From: Haladaptatus sp. QDMS2
GTDB taxonomy: Archaea > Halobacteriota > Halobacteria > Halobacteriales > Halococcaceae
Reading direction: 5' to 3'
Length of the DNA stretch: 64,000 bases
Assembly: GCF_029338295.1 (NCBI RefSeq)
Contig: NZ_CP119791.1
Coordinates: 2,294,001-2,358,000, forward strand
Numbering within the stretch: the first letter of the stretch is position 1; the number at the start of each line of letters is the position of its first letter. A program made the translations under genes and the position numbers. The notes under the pieces were generated by a model that saw only the letters and a list, made by a program, of their open reading frames with translations, searched no databases and was not told where the DNA came from. Of the stretch, positions 24,322-32,619 are shown one piece after another.

Positions 24322-24798
24322 ATGATAACGTATTCGACGGAGATACACCCGCCGACAGACGCCCTCGAACTCACCGTCGAAGCCTCAAGTGCCCCCACAG
24401 CAACGAGTCCACCGCTCGTCACGGTCTGTTTGACATACGTCGGAGATACCCCTACGACGTTATACTATGGGTACATTGCCCCGTTCAATCGCTTTTCCGC
24501 GTGGAACGACGACGAGACAAAACGAGTGATGATCTTCCCACCTCGGTTAAACGAGCAACAGCATGTGATTCCGGACCAGCCAGTCGGGAAGAGCTGGCCG
24601 ATGGGTCTGTCAGCGCTGCAACTCGAGAGTGGGCGACTATGGAAAGTCACGGCAGGGGACCGGCTCTGTGAGGAGTACGCCGTTCTCACGTTTGCTCCCT
24701 CTCTGGCTGGCTATCCGAAGGGAACCTACACGGCTCGTGACCGAGTGAAATTTGATGATAATGAGTTCGAAGTGCGACTCAGAATCGAGTGTACGTAA
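24322..24798 (+). CDS. Hypothetical beta-rich protein with atypical composition
   Basis: A 158-residue protein starting MITYSTEIHPPTDALELTVE. It looks like an Ig-like beta sandwich: alternating strands (LVTVCLTYVGDTPTTLYYGY) and a closing strand DNEFEVRLRIEC. It recalls BsuPI-like or similar extracellular beta domains but has no signal peptide. Codon use is more AT-rich and less acidic than its neighbours, hinting at recent acquisition. No operon partner. Confidence 0.6.
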   Translation: MITYSTEIHPPTDALELTVEASSAPTATSPPLVTVCLTYVGDTPTTLYYGYIAPFNRFSAWNDDETKRVMIFPPRLNEQQHVIPDQPVGKSWPMGLSALQLESGRLWKVTAGDRLCEEYAVLTFAPSLAGYPKGTYTARDRVKFDDNEFEVRLRIECT

Positions 24799-24818
24799 GC
24801 AGGAGCGTGGGCAACGGA

Positions 24819-25544
24819 TTACTTGTGGACGGGCCGCGACACATCTCGCTCTCTGACTGCTTCTAACAACGTTGCAAGCGCCGTCCCCGCATCGTCGAGC
24901 AATGCTTCGCCGCGCTCTGCGTCGCCTGCGCCCGGGTCGCCAACCACACCATTTTCCGTAAATTCCGCCGAATCCACCGCGAGGTTCACGCGACTCGCCC
25001 AGTCGCCCCAGCGTTCAGCCGCCCCTTTGCGGGCTTCCTCGATGCGGTCTTCGTGGACGAGGTCGGGGTTCGTGTGTCGGAGCAGTGCGGTCTCGAGGGG
25101 CCCGCCGTGGCCCATTTCCTTGCGCCCGGTAAACCAGGTGAAGGGGACGGCAAAGGCGTCGTCGTGGCGGGTGATGGTTTGGCAGACTTCGGCGAGTGCG
25201 TTGATGTTGCCGCCGTGGCCGTTGACGACGACGACGCGGTCCCAACCGTGGTACGCGAGGCTCTGGATTGTTTCGCGCACGTAGCGCCGGAAGGTGTCCT
25301 CTGAGACCCAGAGCGTGCCGGTGAAGTGGCGATGTTCTTCTGCGATACCGACGGGAATTGTGGGGGCAACGACGAGATCGCCATCGTAGGCCTCGTGCCC
25401 GGCGGTGGCGACGGCCTCTGCAGTGAGAATGTCCGTGCCGAGTGGGGCGTGTGGCCCGTGCTGTTCGGTGCTGCCGACGGGGAGGAGTGCGAGATTCGTG
25501 TCGGCGGAATCGGCGTCCGTCCACGTCTCTTCGGCGAGGTACAT
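24819..25544 (-). CDS. Creatininase-family amidohydrolase, ArfB candidate
   Basis: A 241-residue metal-dependent amidohydrolase. Signature metal-ligand blocks are LLPVGSTEQHGPHAPLGTD (Glu, His, Asp), GIAEEHRHFTGTL, and VVVNGHGGN with the catalytic histidine. In archaea this family includes ArfB, which removes the formyl group from a riboflavin/F420 pathway pyrimidine; haloarchaeal members are often proposed to do this. The start at 25544 (MYLAEETW) follows the family. It precedes the ABC exporter gene only by strand order reading right to left (starts 10 kb of minus-strand genes). Confidence 0.84.
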   Translation of the reverse strand: MYLAEETWTDADSADTNLALLPVGSTEQHGPHAPLGTDILTAEAVATAGHEAYDGDLVVAPTIPVGIAEEHRHFTGTLWVSEDTFRRYVRETIQSLAYHGWDRVVVVNGHGGNINALAEVCQTITRHDDAFAVPFTWFTGRKEMGHGGPLETALLRHTNPDLVHEDRIEEARKGAAERWGDWASRVNLAVDSAEFTENGVVGDPGAGDAERGEALLDDAGTALATLLEAVRERDVSRPVHK

Positions 25545-25577
25545 GGACGACTCATGTGCCTGGCGCACCTTAATGGG

Positions 25578-27494
25578 TCAGTCCACGGACTCGGTGCGGG
25601 CCTGCCTGCGGGCGGCGCGTTCGACGAACTCCTCGGGTAGGGAGTCGATTTCGCCCGCTTGCACCCCCCAGAGGTGGGCGTAGAGACCGTCCGCCGCGAG
25701 CAGGTCGTCGTGGGTGCCGCGTTCGACGATTTTCCCGTCCTCCAAGACGACGATTTTGTCCGCGTCCTTGATTGTCGAGAGGCGGTGGGCGATGGCGAAC
25801 GTCGTCCGGTCTGCGGTGAGTTTGTCGAGACTTCGCTGGATGAGCATCTCCGTCTCGGTGTCCACGTCGCTCGTCGCCTCGTCTAAGATGAGGATGTCCG
25901 GGTCGCGGAGGATGGCTCGGGCGATGGCGATGCGCTGGCGCTGTCCGCCCGAGAGTTTCACGCCGCGCTCGCCGACCATCGTGTCGTAGCCGTCGGTGAG
26001 GTTCTCGATGAAGTCGTGGGCTTCCGCGGCTTTCGCCGCCTCCACCACGTCCTCCTCGCTCGCGTCGAACGTGCCATAGGCGATGTTCTCCAGAACCGTC
26101 CCGTAGAACAGGAAGGTGTCTTGACTGACGTAGCCAATGGATTTACGGAGGCTGGAGAGGGTCACGTCACGGACGTCGGTGTCGTCTACTTTGACCGCTC
26201 CCTCGTCTACGTCGTACATCCGGAGCAGGAGTTTGAGGAAGGTCGATTTCCCTGCGCCCGTCGGGCCGACGAGCGCGAGCGTCTCGCCGCCCTCGACGAC
26301 GACGGAGACGTCTTCGAGGATGGTGTCCCCGTCGTCGTAGCCGAAGGTGACGTGGTCGTACTCGACGCTCCCGTCTTCAACGTTGAGGTCGATTGCGTCG
26401 GGCGACTCCTCGATACGAGCGGGTTCGTCCATCAGGCCGAAGATGCGGGCGCTGGAGGCACGGGCCCGCTGGTACATGTTGATAATTTGTCCAAACTGCG
26501 CCATCGGCCAGATGAACCGCTGGGTGTAGAGGATGAACGCGACGAACTGGCCTGTGGTGAGCGTCCCCGAGAGTGGGCCGGGCGGTCCCGAGAGGACCCA
26601 GACGCCGCCGACGGTGAACGTGATGACGAAGCCAATTCCGGCGAGGACGCGCAGTGCTGGGAAGAACTTGATGCGCGTCGTAATGGCGTCCCAGTTGGCC
26701 TCGAAGTAGTTCATCGACACGTCGTCGACGCGGTCTGATTCGTACGTCTCGGTGTTGCTCGCCTTGATGACCTGGATGCCGCCGAGGTTGTTTTCGAGTC
26801 GGGAGTTAACCTTGCCGACCGAGGAGCGAACGTCCGCGTACTTCGGCTGGATGATGCTGACGAACTTGTAAGTGAAAAACGCGATTGCGGGCACCGGGAC
26901 GAGTGCGATTGCGGCGAGTTGCCAGTTCATCGAAAACAGGATGACGGCGATGCCGACAACCATGACCGAGAGGCGGAACGCGGAGTTCATCCCGTCGTTC
27001 AGAAACCGCTCTAACCGGTTTACGTCGTTCGAAAGGATGGACATCATCTCGCCGGTTTGCTTGTCGGCGAAGAAGTCCATGTTCAGCCGCTGCATCTTGT
27101 CGTAGGTGTCGGTGCGGATGGCGTGCTGGATGTTCTGTGCGAAGTCGTTCCAGCCCCAGTTTCGAATCCAGTGGAAGGCCGCGCCGCCGAAGAAGGCGAA
27201 GCCGATGATACCGGCAGAGAGCCAGAGTTGCGCTGGGCGGTCGGCCGGGAGCCAGGCGTCTGGGACGAGCCAGAGGCTGAACGCCGCTTCCTGGAGGAAG
27301 ATAGCGTCGATGGCGACGGCGAGGATGAGTGGGGGCAAGAGGTCGAGGACACGGGCGACGACGCTTCCGAAGAGACCGACGACGAACGAGAACTTGTTTG
27401 CTGCGCCGTAGTGGGTGAACAGGCGTAACATCGGGTTCTCGGCGCGTTCGCGTTGGGCTTCGAATGGGTCGTCCTCGTCTGCGTGGACGTCCAT
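25578..27494 (-). CDS. ABC exporter, fused permease and ATPase
   Basis: A 638-residue half-transporter. An N-terminal six-helix domain (about 35-330) is followed by a nucleotide-binding domain with Walker A GPTGAGKST, the signature LSGGQRQRIAIARA, and Walker B ILILDEATSDVD. This is the MsbA/multidrug-like layout; it would act as a homodimer. Substrate unknown. It ends 33 nt before the creatininase start, so the two are probably co-transcribed. Confidence 0.93.
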   Translation of the reverse strand: MDVHADEDDPFEAQRERAENPMLRLFTHYGAANKFSFVVGLFGSVVARVLDLLPPLILAVAIDAIFLQEAAFSLWLVPDAWLPADRPAQLWLSAGIIGFAFFGGAAFHWIRNWGWNDFAQNIQHAIRTDTYDKMQRLNMDFFADKQTGEMMSILSNDVNRLERFLNDGMNSAFRLSVMVVGIAVILFSMNWQLAAIALVPVPAIAFFTYKFVSIIQPKYADVRSSVGKVNSRLENNLGGIQVIKASNTETYESDRVDDVSMNYFEANWDAITTRIKFFPALRVLAGIGFVITFTVGGVWVLSGPPGPLSGTLTTGQFVAFILYTQRFIWPMAQFGQIINMYQRARASSARIFGLMDEPARIEESPDAIDLNVEDGSVEYDHVTFGYDDGDTILEDVSVVVEGGETLALVGPTGAGKSTFLKLLLRMYDVDEGAVKVDDTDVRDVTLSSLRKSIGYVSQDTFLFYGTVLENIAYGTFDASEEDVVEAAKAAEAHDFIENLTDGYDTMVGERGVKLSGGQRQRIAIARAILRDPDILILDEATSDVDTETEMLIQRSLDKLTADRTTFAIAHRLSTIKDADKIVVLEDGKIVERGTHDDLLAADGLYAHLWGVQAGEIDSLPEEFVERAARRQARTESVD

Positions 27495-27545
27495 TGCCCT
27501 GAGTCACGGGAGGGAGACTGAAAAGGATGTTCCCAAATTGACTGA

Positions 27546-28055
27546 TTAGTCGCCGATGGAGACGGTGTCACCCACCGAAACGTTGTTCCTCGTCGTCCAG
27601 CCCTCATTCACTTCGAGGACGTACTGGCCGGTCCCTGTGTACCGCGTAAGGTCGTTGTTGCTGGTTCCGGGTTCGACGGGAGCGTGGTAGATTTCGGTGA
27701 TTTTGCCGTCTGCCCCGATGAAGATGATGTCGAGCGGGAAGTCCATGTCTCGCATGACGTAGGTGTGTTCACCCTCCTCCTCGTAGGTGAATATCATCCC
27801 CTCGTCTTCGTCGAGCGACGTGGTGTTCGAGAGCCCGGTGTAGCGTTTGTCCTGCGTGTCGGCGACGCGAGCCTGCACGACGCCGAGCTGCTCGCCGTTC
27901 TCGTCGGAGACGGTGACCTCAGTCCAGTTGTACTCGCCATCTGCGGGCGGAGCAGGCGGGCCGACGAGCCCGAAGTTGAACGCGAGAAGGGCGGCAATCC
28001 CGACGATGAGAAATGGGATGGGGCCTTTGAGGAGGGTTCGCAGCGAGGGGGCCAT
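27546..28055 (-). CDS. DUF192 family membrane-anchored protein
   Basis: A 169-residue protein with one N-terminal membrane helix (about 13-32, FLIVGIAALLAFNFGLV) and an extracytoplasmic DUF192 domain. Conserved blocks are VQARVADTQDKRYTGLSNT, DEGMIFTYEEEGEHTYVMRD, MDFPLDIIFIGADGKI and a C-terminal YVLEVNEGW. The family has an unusual beta fold and no established activity. It lies 51 nt upstream of the ABC exporter on the same strand, so co-transcription is possible. Confidence 0.85.
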   Translation of the reverse strand: MAPSLRTLLKGPIPFLIVGIAALLAFNFGLVGPPAPPADGEYNWTEVTVSDENGEQLGVVQARVADTQDKRYTGLSNTTSLDEDEGMIFTYEEEGEHTYVMRDMDFPLDIIFIGADGKITEIYHAPVEPGTSNNDLTRYTGTGQYVLEVNEGWTTRNNVSVGDTVSIGD

Positions 28056-28139
28056 GACTGAAAGAAGGAATGGGACCCCGGTAAGGGTTCCGGACGAGAA
28101 AGTAACTGTTATTCTTGGGCAGTGATTTGGTTGGGGTGC

Positions 28140-28213
28140 GGGCTCGTGGTCTAGTTGGTTATGACGTGGCCTTTACAAGGCCGAGGTCGGTGGTTCGAAT
28201 CCGCCCGAGCCCA
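28140..28213 (+). tRNA. tRNA-Val (TAC)
   Basis: A 74-nt cloverleaf: acceptor GGGCTCG/CGAGCCC with discriminator A, D-arm TGGTCTAGTTGGTTATGAC, anticodon loop TTTACAA (anticodon TAC) on a GGCC/GGCC stem, and T-arm GGTGGTTCGAATCCGCC. No intron. Confidence 0.95.
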
Positions 28214-28274
28214 TTTCTGACGACACAACACGACGAGCGAAGCGAGGAGTCTGTGTCGTCTGAATGGGTTATAA

Positions 28275-28354
28275 GGATTCGAATGAGGAGCGGTAGCGAC
28301 CGGGGTTCGAATCCGCCCGAGTGAAGCCCCCGGGTCCGAAGCCGTCCGGGTGAA
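28275..28354 (+). repeat. tRNA-Val 3' echoes D1 and D2
   Basis: D1 (28304-28321) is an exact 18-nt copy of the tRNA-Val T-arm and acceptor start, GGTTCGAATCCGCCCGAG. Its TTCGAATCC pairs with GGATTCGAA at 28275-28283 across a 22-nt loop. D2 (28333-28354) is a second copy matching the extended D1 sequence at 18 of 22 positions. Confidence 0.8.
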
Positions 28355-28375
28355 CTTTCGAGAGACGGCGCCATT

Positions 28376-28719
28376 TTATTGAATTTTTATTATGTGTTGT
28401 TTTCCTGATAGTCAGGGTAAAAGATTATATTGTCAGAGGCCTAATGAGAAAGTGGCCTAACTGGAGGGCCCCCAAAATCCAGTGTGAGTCGTGCTACTTA
28501 CGGACGATTCACTTCCCCCAGGACTGCTGGCACTCCCCCACTTGTGCCGGCAGTCCCCCATCTGTTCCAAGAACTCGAATCCGAACCGGGAGTTGAGTTG
28601 TGTTTCTGTCGTTACAAATCCCCTGCTGGCAAGACCATTTCAGTGAGTTTTCGTTGTTTCATCCGCTTAGCGCGTTCATAATAAACACCCTCAGGCGCTG
28701 AAACAAAGAGTACACCTCC
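28376..28719. other. AT-rich gene-free stretch with one hairpin
   Basis: No convincing gene. The first 70 bases are AT-rich. CTGCTGGCAC (28528-28537) and GTGCCGGCAG (28548-28557) form a near-perfect hairpin. A 51-codon frame at about 28443-28597 has a few cysteines (CESC, DCWHSPTCAG) but poor codon use. The right end (AATAAACACC near 28680) is probably the promoter of the beta-helix gene. Confidence 0.45.
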
Positions 28720-30075
28720 ATGTCAACACAGACTGCGGTTTTTGGAACCCTCCTTGTCCTCCTCTCTACCACTGCGGGCGGGACCGTCGTAGGGGGCGCA
28801 CAGAGTGACGTTGTCGAACTGAATTCCTGTCAGGTCATCTCCGAGTCTGGAACCTATCATCTCACGCAGAACATCTCGAACGAAGGCCGAGACGCCTGTC
28901 TTCGCATCACCGCGAGCGACGTGACGGTAGACGGAAACGGGTTCACCATCGACGGCCCGGCACAGGGACCGGCGATTCTCGTCACTGGTACCGAGACGCT
29001 CTCTGACGTGTCGCTCTCCAATCTCGCCGTCCAGCGCCGAAGCGGTGGCGTCCAGTTGAAGGGCGTTTCCGGTGGAACCGTCGAGAATCTCGACCTTCGA
29101 GACGGTGACGTGTCGGGCGCACTTCTGCTCGAGAACTCGACTGACATCACGGTCGCGGACACCGACATCTCACGGAGTCTCTACGGAATCGTCCTGCGCA
29201 ACGCGGACGGGAACACCCTCGTCGGCAACGACTTCGGTACGAGTTACACCGCCCAGGAGACGCTCATCATCGACGATTCCTCCCGGAACGTCGTGCAGAA
29301 CAACCGTTTCGTCGAGGGGACGGTCGACATCCGACCCGACGCCCCGGACAACACGTTCGTCGGCAACGAATTCATGACGACCGACGAGACGTACGAGAGT
29401 ACGGCGTTGCTCGTCCGCAGCAGCGACAACGTCATCCGAGACAACACGCTCAAAAACGTCCAGACGGGCATCGCCGTCTCCGGTGAGAACAACCTCGTCC
29501 ACGGCAATCACGTCATCGGAGCCACCGACTTCGCAATCGACGTGAACGCCGGTGGCCAGCGAATCGAGAACAACACGCTCGTCGGCAACGGCGAGGGCAT
29601 CCAGATGGCCGGCGGTGGCATCCAGCTCGAAACCGGCGACCACATCGTGGTGGGTAACAAGCTCGCAGACAACGTCCACGGCATACAACTGCGGACGGTC
29701 ACTGGCGGCGTCACCATCGAACGCAACCGCATCGCGGGGAACAACATTGGCATCGAAATACACAACACGGCACTCTGTGGCGCAGGTGGCGAGGGTGCAG
29801 AACTCGTCTCCGTCCACCAGAACGACATCGTCGAAAACCACGCCTTCGGCATCGCGAACCACGATGACGACTTCGTCGATGCGATGGGGAACTACTGGGG
29901 TGCTTCTGACGGCGCATCGTCACCCGAAGACGCCTCGGATACGCTCACGGACCCCGTGTCCGAGGAAAAAGCAGACGGCTACGGTGACGCCGTGACGGGA
30001 CGAACCGCCTCCAACACGTCGAGCGTCCACTTCGACGGCTGGCTGGAAAGTCCCGTCTTCAACGCGACAGCGTGA
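28720..30075 (+). CDS. Secreted right-handed beta-helix (NosD-like) protein
   Basis: A 451-residue exported protein with a signal-like N-terminus (FGTLLVLLSTTAGGTVVGG) and then many parallel beta-helix coils. Repeated units such as NVVQNNRFVEGT, NTFVGNEF, NVIRDNTLKNV and NLVHGNHVIG are typical of NosD/PbH1 repeats. The family includes carbohydrate-binding and copper-site-assembly proteins, but no nitrous oxide reductase gene is present here. Near the C-terminus, GNYWGASDG is a typical closing motif. There is no membrane anchor, so it is released or held by other cell surface parts. Confidence 0.85.
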   Translation: MSTQTAVFGTLLVLLSTTAGGTVVGGAQSDVVELNSCQVISESGTYHLTQNISNEGRDACLRITASDVTVDGNGFTIDGPAQGPAILVTGTETLSDVSLSNLAVQRRSGGVQLKGVSGGTVENLDLRDGDVSGALLLENSTDITVADTDISRSLYGIVLRNADGNTLVGNDFGTSYTAQETLIIDDSSRNVVQNNRFVEGTVDIRPDAPDNTFVGNEFMTTDETYESTALLVRSSDNVIRDNTLKNVQTGIAVSGENNLVHGNHVIGATDFAIDVNAGGQRIENNTLVGNGEGIQMAGGGIQLETGDHIVVGNKLADNVHGIQLRTVTGGVTIERNRIAGNNIGIEIHNTALCGAGGEGAELVSVHQNDIVENHAFGIANHDDDFVDAMGNYWGASDGASSPEDASDTLTDPVSEEKADGYGDAVTGRTASNTSSVHFDGWLESPVFNATA

Positions 30076-30159
30076 GTGGCTCGATCGTCCCTCGAACCGC
30101 ACGGTGAAGCGGTCGGCTCTGCCGGAAGCGATATGTGTCACCACACCCCATTATCCGTG

Positions 30160-30273
30160 ATGGCAAAATCCTGTCCCGAGTGCAAGGGCTACGTCAAATC
30201 GGCCGGTGGGACTGACTACGAGTGCGTAGACTGCGGAACGCTGTTCGACGTGGCGGACCTGTTTCTCCCCTGA
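30160..30273 (+). CDS. Small zinc-ribbon protein, 37 aa
   Basis: A very short protein, MAKSCPECKGYVKSAGGTDY then ECVDCGTLFDVADLFLP, with two CxxC knuckles that would bind zinc. The ATG at 30160 is chosen because the conserved part begins there. It is followed by a T6 tract at 30298-30303. Such minimal zinc proteins are frequent in haloarchaea and mostly uncharacterised. Confidence 0.72.
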   Translation: MAKSCPECKGYVKSAGGTDYECVDCGTLFDVADLFLP

Positions 30274-30297
30274 ATCTGCCGCCGCCTTTCGAAATCC

Positions 30298-30303
30298 TTT
30301 TTT
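30298..30303 (+). terminator. Oligo-T terminator after the zinc-ribbon gene
   Basis: TTTTTT about 25 nt after the stop at 30273, upstream of tRNA-Phe. Confidence 0.45.
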
Positions 30304-30343
30304 GTGCAGTCACCCTCCGTTCGATTGCACACCAGCGCGGTGC

Positions 30344-30417
30344 GCCGCCTTAGCTCAGCCTGGGAGAGCACTCGACTGAAGATCGGGCTGTCCCCGGTTC
30401 AAATCCGGGAGGCGGCA
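30344..30417 (+). tRNA. tRNA-Phe (GAA)
   Basis: A 74-nt cloverleaf: acceptor GCCGCCT/AGGCGGC with discriminator A, D-arm TAGCTCAGCCTGGGAGAGCA, anticodon loop CTGAAGA (anticodon GAA) on stem CTCGA/TCGGG, and T-arm CCCGGTTCAAATCCGGG. No intron. Confidence 0.96.
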
Positions 30418-30478
30418 TTTTCCAACTCTCGAACGCACGAGCGAAGCGAGCGCGTCGAGAGGTGTAACATCAATCCGA

Positions 30479-30652
30479 CCGGATTTGAATCAGGGAGCGA
30501 CAGCGACCGTTGTTCACAATCCGGGAGGCGGCATGTCCCTGCGAACAACGTGAGCAGTGAAATTGTTCACGAGCGATTTGAACCCGACGAGTCGCAACCG
30601 TGAACGAAGCGAGCGGTCCGTCTCGACTCGGTTCACAATCCGGGAGACGACA
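30479..30652 (+). repeat. tRNA-Phe 3' echoes E1 and E2
   Basis: E1 (30512-30533) contains a 16-nt exact copy of the tRNA-Phe end, AATCCGGGAGGCGGCA, preceded by GTTCAC in place of GTTCA. An inverted arm CCGGATTTGAA lies at 30479-30489. E2 (30630-30652) repeats the block with changes (AATCCGGGAGACGACA) and has its own inverted arm (GATTTGAACC near 30574-30583). Both echoes share the extra C in TTCACAATCC, so one likely derives from the other. Confidence 0.8.
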
Positions 30653-30778
30653 ACCTGTGAAAACCGAAAGCGACTGTGAGTGAATCACAACCCAAAACCG
30701 GCAAATTTGCGGGAAGGCGGCCACCGTTTCCGGTTCTAATCACCCCATAATAACCATCCCCGAGTACTGAGGGCGCGT

Positions 30779-31480
30779 ATGAAACGCCCCCTACTTTCGA
30801 TTTTCGTCGTCGGGCTCGTCCTCCTTGCCGGATGTACCGGCCTCGGCGGCCAAGGAGACCAGTCGACGACCGACGCGACGACCGAAGCGACAGAAGCGAC
30901 CACGACAGCCGCGCAGACGACCACGGCGAACGCCACCACGGCAGCCCAGACCACGACCCAACAGACGACGGAAGCGACGACGCAGGAACCGACGGAAACG
31001 TCGGCACCGCGTGAGGCGTGGACGCGCCCGCAGCCGCCGAACACGCCGCTGCAGAACAACATGGGCGAGGAGAACGGGTCGCGTATCTTCTCTGTCGAGG
31101 TAGTTGACGGGAACGGCTCGAGTTCCGAAGGCTACTCCTCGGTCGAGTTAGAAGTCACCGCGAACACGAGCATGCAGCGCGTGGACCCGGCCGAACACGG
31201 CACCGTGGACGGCGAACCGTACTTTCTCGTGTACGTGAACGGGTATCTCGAGAAGGACGGCGACCACACCCGGGCGAAGGGTACGCTCGTCGACCGACAG
31301 AACGTGACGTTCAAAGAGCGCGGCACGTACTCGCTATCGATTCCGGCGGAAGCCTTCGAGGAGAGCAACGCTGAGGAAGGCGAGGTCGAAATCATGGTCC
31401 TCCTGCTCGATGCGGATAAGACGTGGGACGACATCTACGGCGCGAAGAACGTCACCGTGAACTACAAACCCAAAGAATAA
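30779..31480 (+). CDS. Lipoprotein with Thr-rich linker, unknown function
   Basis: A 233-residue exported protein. The N-terminus MKRPLLSIFVVGLVLLAGCT is a lipoprotein signal with lipobox LAGC. It is followed by a 60-residue Thr/Ala/Glu linker, likely O-glycosylated, and a folded beta-rich domain (FSVEVVDGNGSSSEGYSSVE, YLVYVNGYLEKDGDHTRA). This recalls haloarchaeal Ig-like lipoproteins of unknown role. A T7 tract follows the stop. Confidence 0.78.
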   Translation: MKRPLLSIFVVGLVLLAGCTGLGGQGDQSTTDATTEATEATTTAAQTTTANATTAAQTTTQQTTEATTQEPTETSAPREAWTRPQPPNTPLQNNMGEENGSRIFSVEVVDGNGSSSEGYSSVELEVTANTSMQRVDPAEHGTVDGEPYFLVYVNGYLEKDGDHTRAKGTLVDRQNVTFKERGTYSLSIPAEAFEESNAEEGEVEIMVLLLDADKTWDDIYGAKNVTVNYKPKE

Positions 31481-31516
31481 CGCGAGTCGCGGCTGCAGGC
31501 AGCCGTTTCGCCCTGC

Positions 31517-31523
31517 TTTTTTT
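31517..31523 (+). terminator. Oligo-T terminator after the lipoprotein gene
   Basis: TTTTTTT about 40 nt after the stop at 31480. Confidence 0.45.
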
Positions 31524-31550
31524 ACCGTTGTAGAACGCCGAGTGACGAGA

Positions 31551-31988
31551 TTATGTTGCCTTCGCCGCCTGCTCTGCACGGGATTTGAGCGCGCGGTTCA
31601 TCGCCTCGTAGTCGCGTGCTGGGTCGTCGGTCAGCGCGGATGAGGCGAGGAGTCCGCGCACCGATTCACGGTTGTGAAGGCGCGTACGACTGCCGTCGAG
31701 TGGTTCGAGTTCGTACACGTGTCGTCCCTCGAAAATTCGTGTGTGGAGGAGGGTGCCGACCCAGGCGAGTCGACGCTCGGGTTCCAACTCGCTAATCGTC
31801 ACCGTCATGTCGCGGTCTTTGACCCCCTTTCGGCGGATGCGGATGTCAAGGGACGAACCGACCCGAAGGTCACCACGTGCACGCACGATGTGGGGGTTCC
31901 ACTCGGGATACGACGAGAGGTCGGTGAGGAGGTTCCACACCACGCTCGGCGGCGCGTCGATGTCCACGAACGTCTCTATCGATTGCAT
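31551..31988 (-). CDS. SRPBCC (START-like) ligand-binding protein
   Basis: A 145-residue polyketide cyclase/SRPBCC-type domain. The start at 31988 gives MQSIETFVDIDAPPSVVWNL followed by LLTDLSSYPEWNPHIVRARG, the hallmark beginning of this fold. The family binds hydrophobic ligands in a deep pocket and usually has no strict active site. There is no operon partner, so the ligand is unknown. Confidence 0.86.
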   Translation of the reverse strand: MQSIETFVDIDAPPSVVWNLLTDLSSYPEWNPHIVRARGDLRVGSSLDIRIRRKGVKDRDMTVTISELEPERRLAWVGTLLHTRIFEGRHVYELEPLDGSRTRLHNRESVRGLLASSALTDDPARDYEAMNRALKSRAEQAAKAT

Positions 31989-32071
31989 ACGTGAAAGAGG
32001 GCCGCTGAGAGGATGACCGTTTCCGGCCATGGTGCTTACAATCACGGCAATCCTCACCGACACCTAGCGTC

Positions 32072-32410
32072 ATGACGGCGTTCGACTACCACGAACCCTC
32101 GTATTCGGGGACGACGACCGACGATTGGGACGCGCCTCAGAAGAACGATTTCAATACCGATGACCTCGGTGAAATCGCAGACCACTTCGCCCTCTCGGCG
32201 ACTGGCTTCCCGCCCGAGAACTTCACGGACCTGAAGCTCCCGGTCGTAGACCCGGACGGGAAGCTGAACGAAAACGCCTTGCAGACGGCACATGGCGGCG
32301 CACACAGCGTCGAAGCCATCGACGGCCTTACCGACGACGCTGTAGAGTCGGTGAAAGACTTGCTCGAAGACTTGGCACAGGAGGCGTTCGACGAGGACAT
32401 CAGCGAGTAG
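32072..32410 (+). CDS. Conserved haloarchaeal protein, weak similarity to phage structural proteins
   Basis: A 112-residue acidic protein. Residues about 48-85 (NFTDLKLPVVDPDGKLNENA then LQTAHGGAHSVEAI) resemble a motif found in proheads or capsid-associated phage proteins of the form KLPhaDPDGKLN. No other virus gene is nearby, so it may be a domesticated or coincidental match. The C-terminus is an acidic helix. It lies just before a 41-residue membrane protein on the same strand. Confidence 0.55.
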   Translation: MTAFDYHEPSYSGTTTDDWDAPQKNDFNTDDLGEIADHFALSATGFPPENFTDLKLPVVDPDGKLNENALQTAHGGAHSVEAIDGLTDDAVESVKDLLEDLAQEAFDEDISE

Positions 32411-32460
32411 GGAGAAAGGCGGCCACAAGTCGTAACCGTGGCAGTCGACAACGGCCAGTC

Positions 32461-32586
32461 ATGCGCACTTCGACCATCATCCTGGCGTTCGGTGCAGGCC
32501 TGTTCGTACTGCCAATTCCCGGCACGTTCATCGGCGGAGCGCTCGTGCTCCTCGTCGGGGCGATCGTCCGGTGGCTGGGGAACTGA
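32461..32586 (+). CDS. Small hydrophobic membrane protein, 41 aa
   Basis: Encodes MRTSTIILAFGAGLFVLPIP followed by GTFIGGALVLLVGAIVRWLGN, two short membrane helices joined by a PIPGTF turn. It is 50 nt downstream of the 112-residue gene on the same strand, so possibly co-transcribed. Small two-helix proteins like this are conserved among haloarchaea with no assigned role. Confidence 0.62.
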   Translation: MRTSTIILAFGAGLFVLPIPGTFIGGALVLLVGAIVRWLGN

Positions 32587-32619
32587 GGCGCACTGCTTTT
32601 CGGCCGTCCTCGCCCGTGC

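Noticed and set aside
28443-28597. 51-codon frame with some CxxC-like cysteines
   Set aside because: Codon use and spacing of cysteines (CESC then DCWHSPTC) do not match the compact zinc-ribbon genes; overlaps a hairpin. Kept only as a note.
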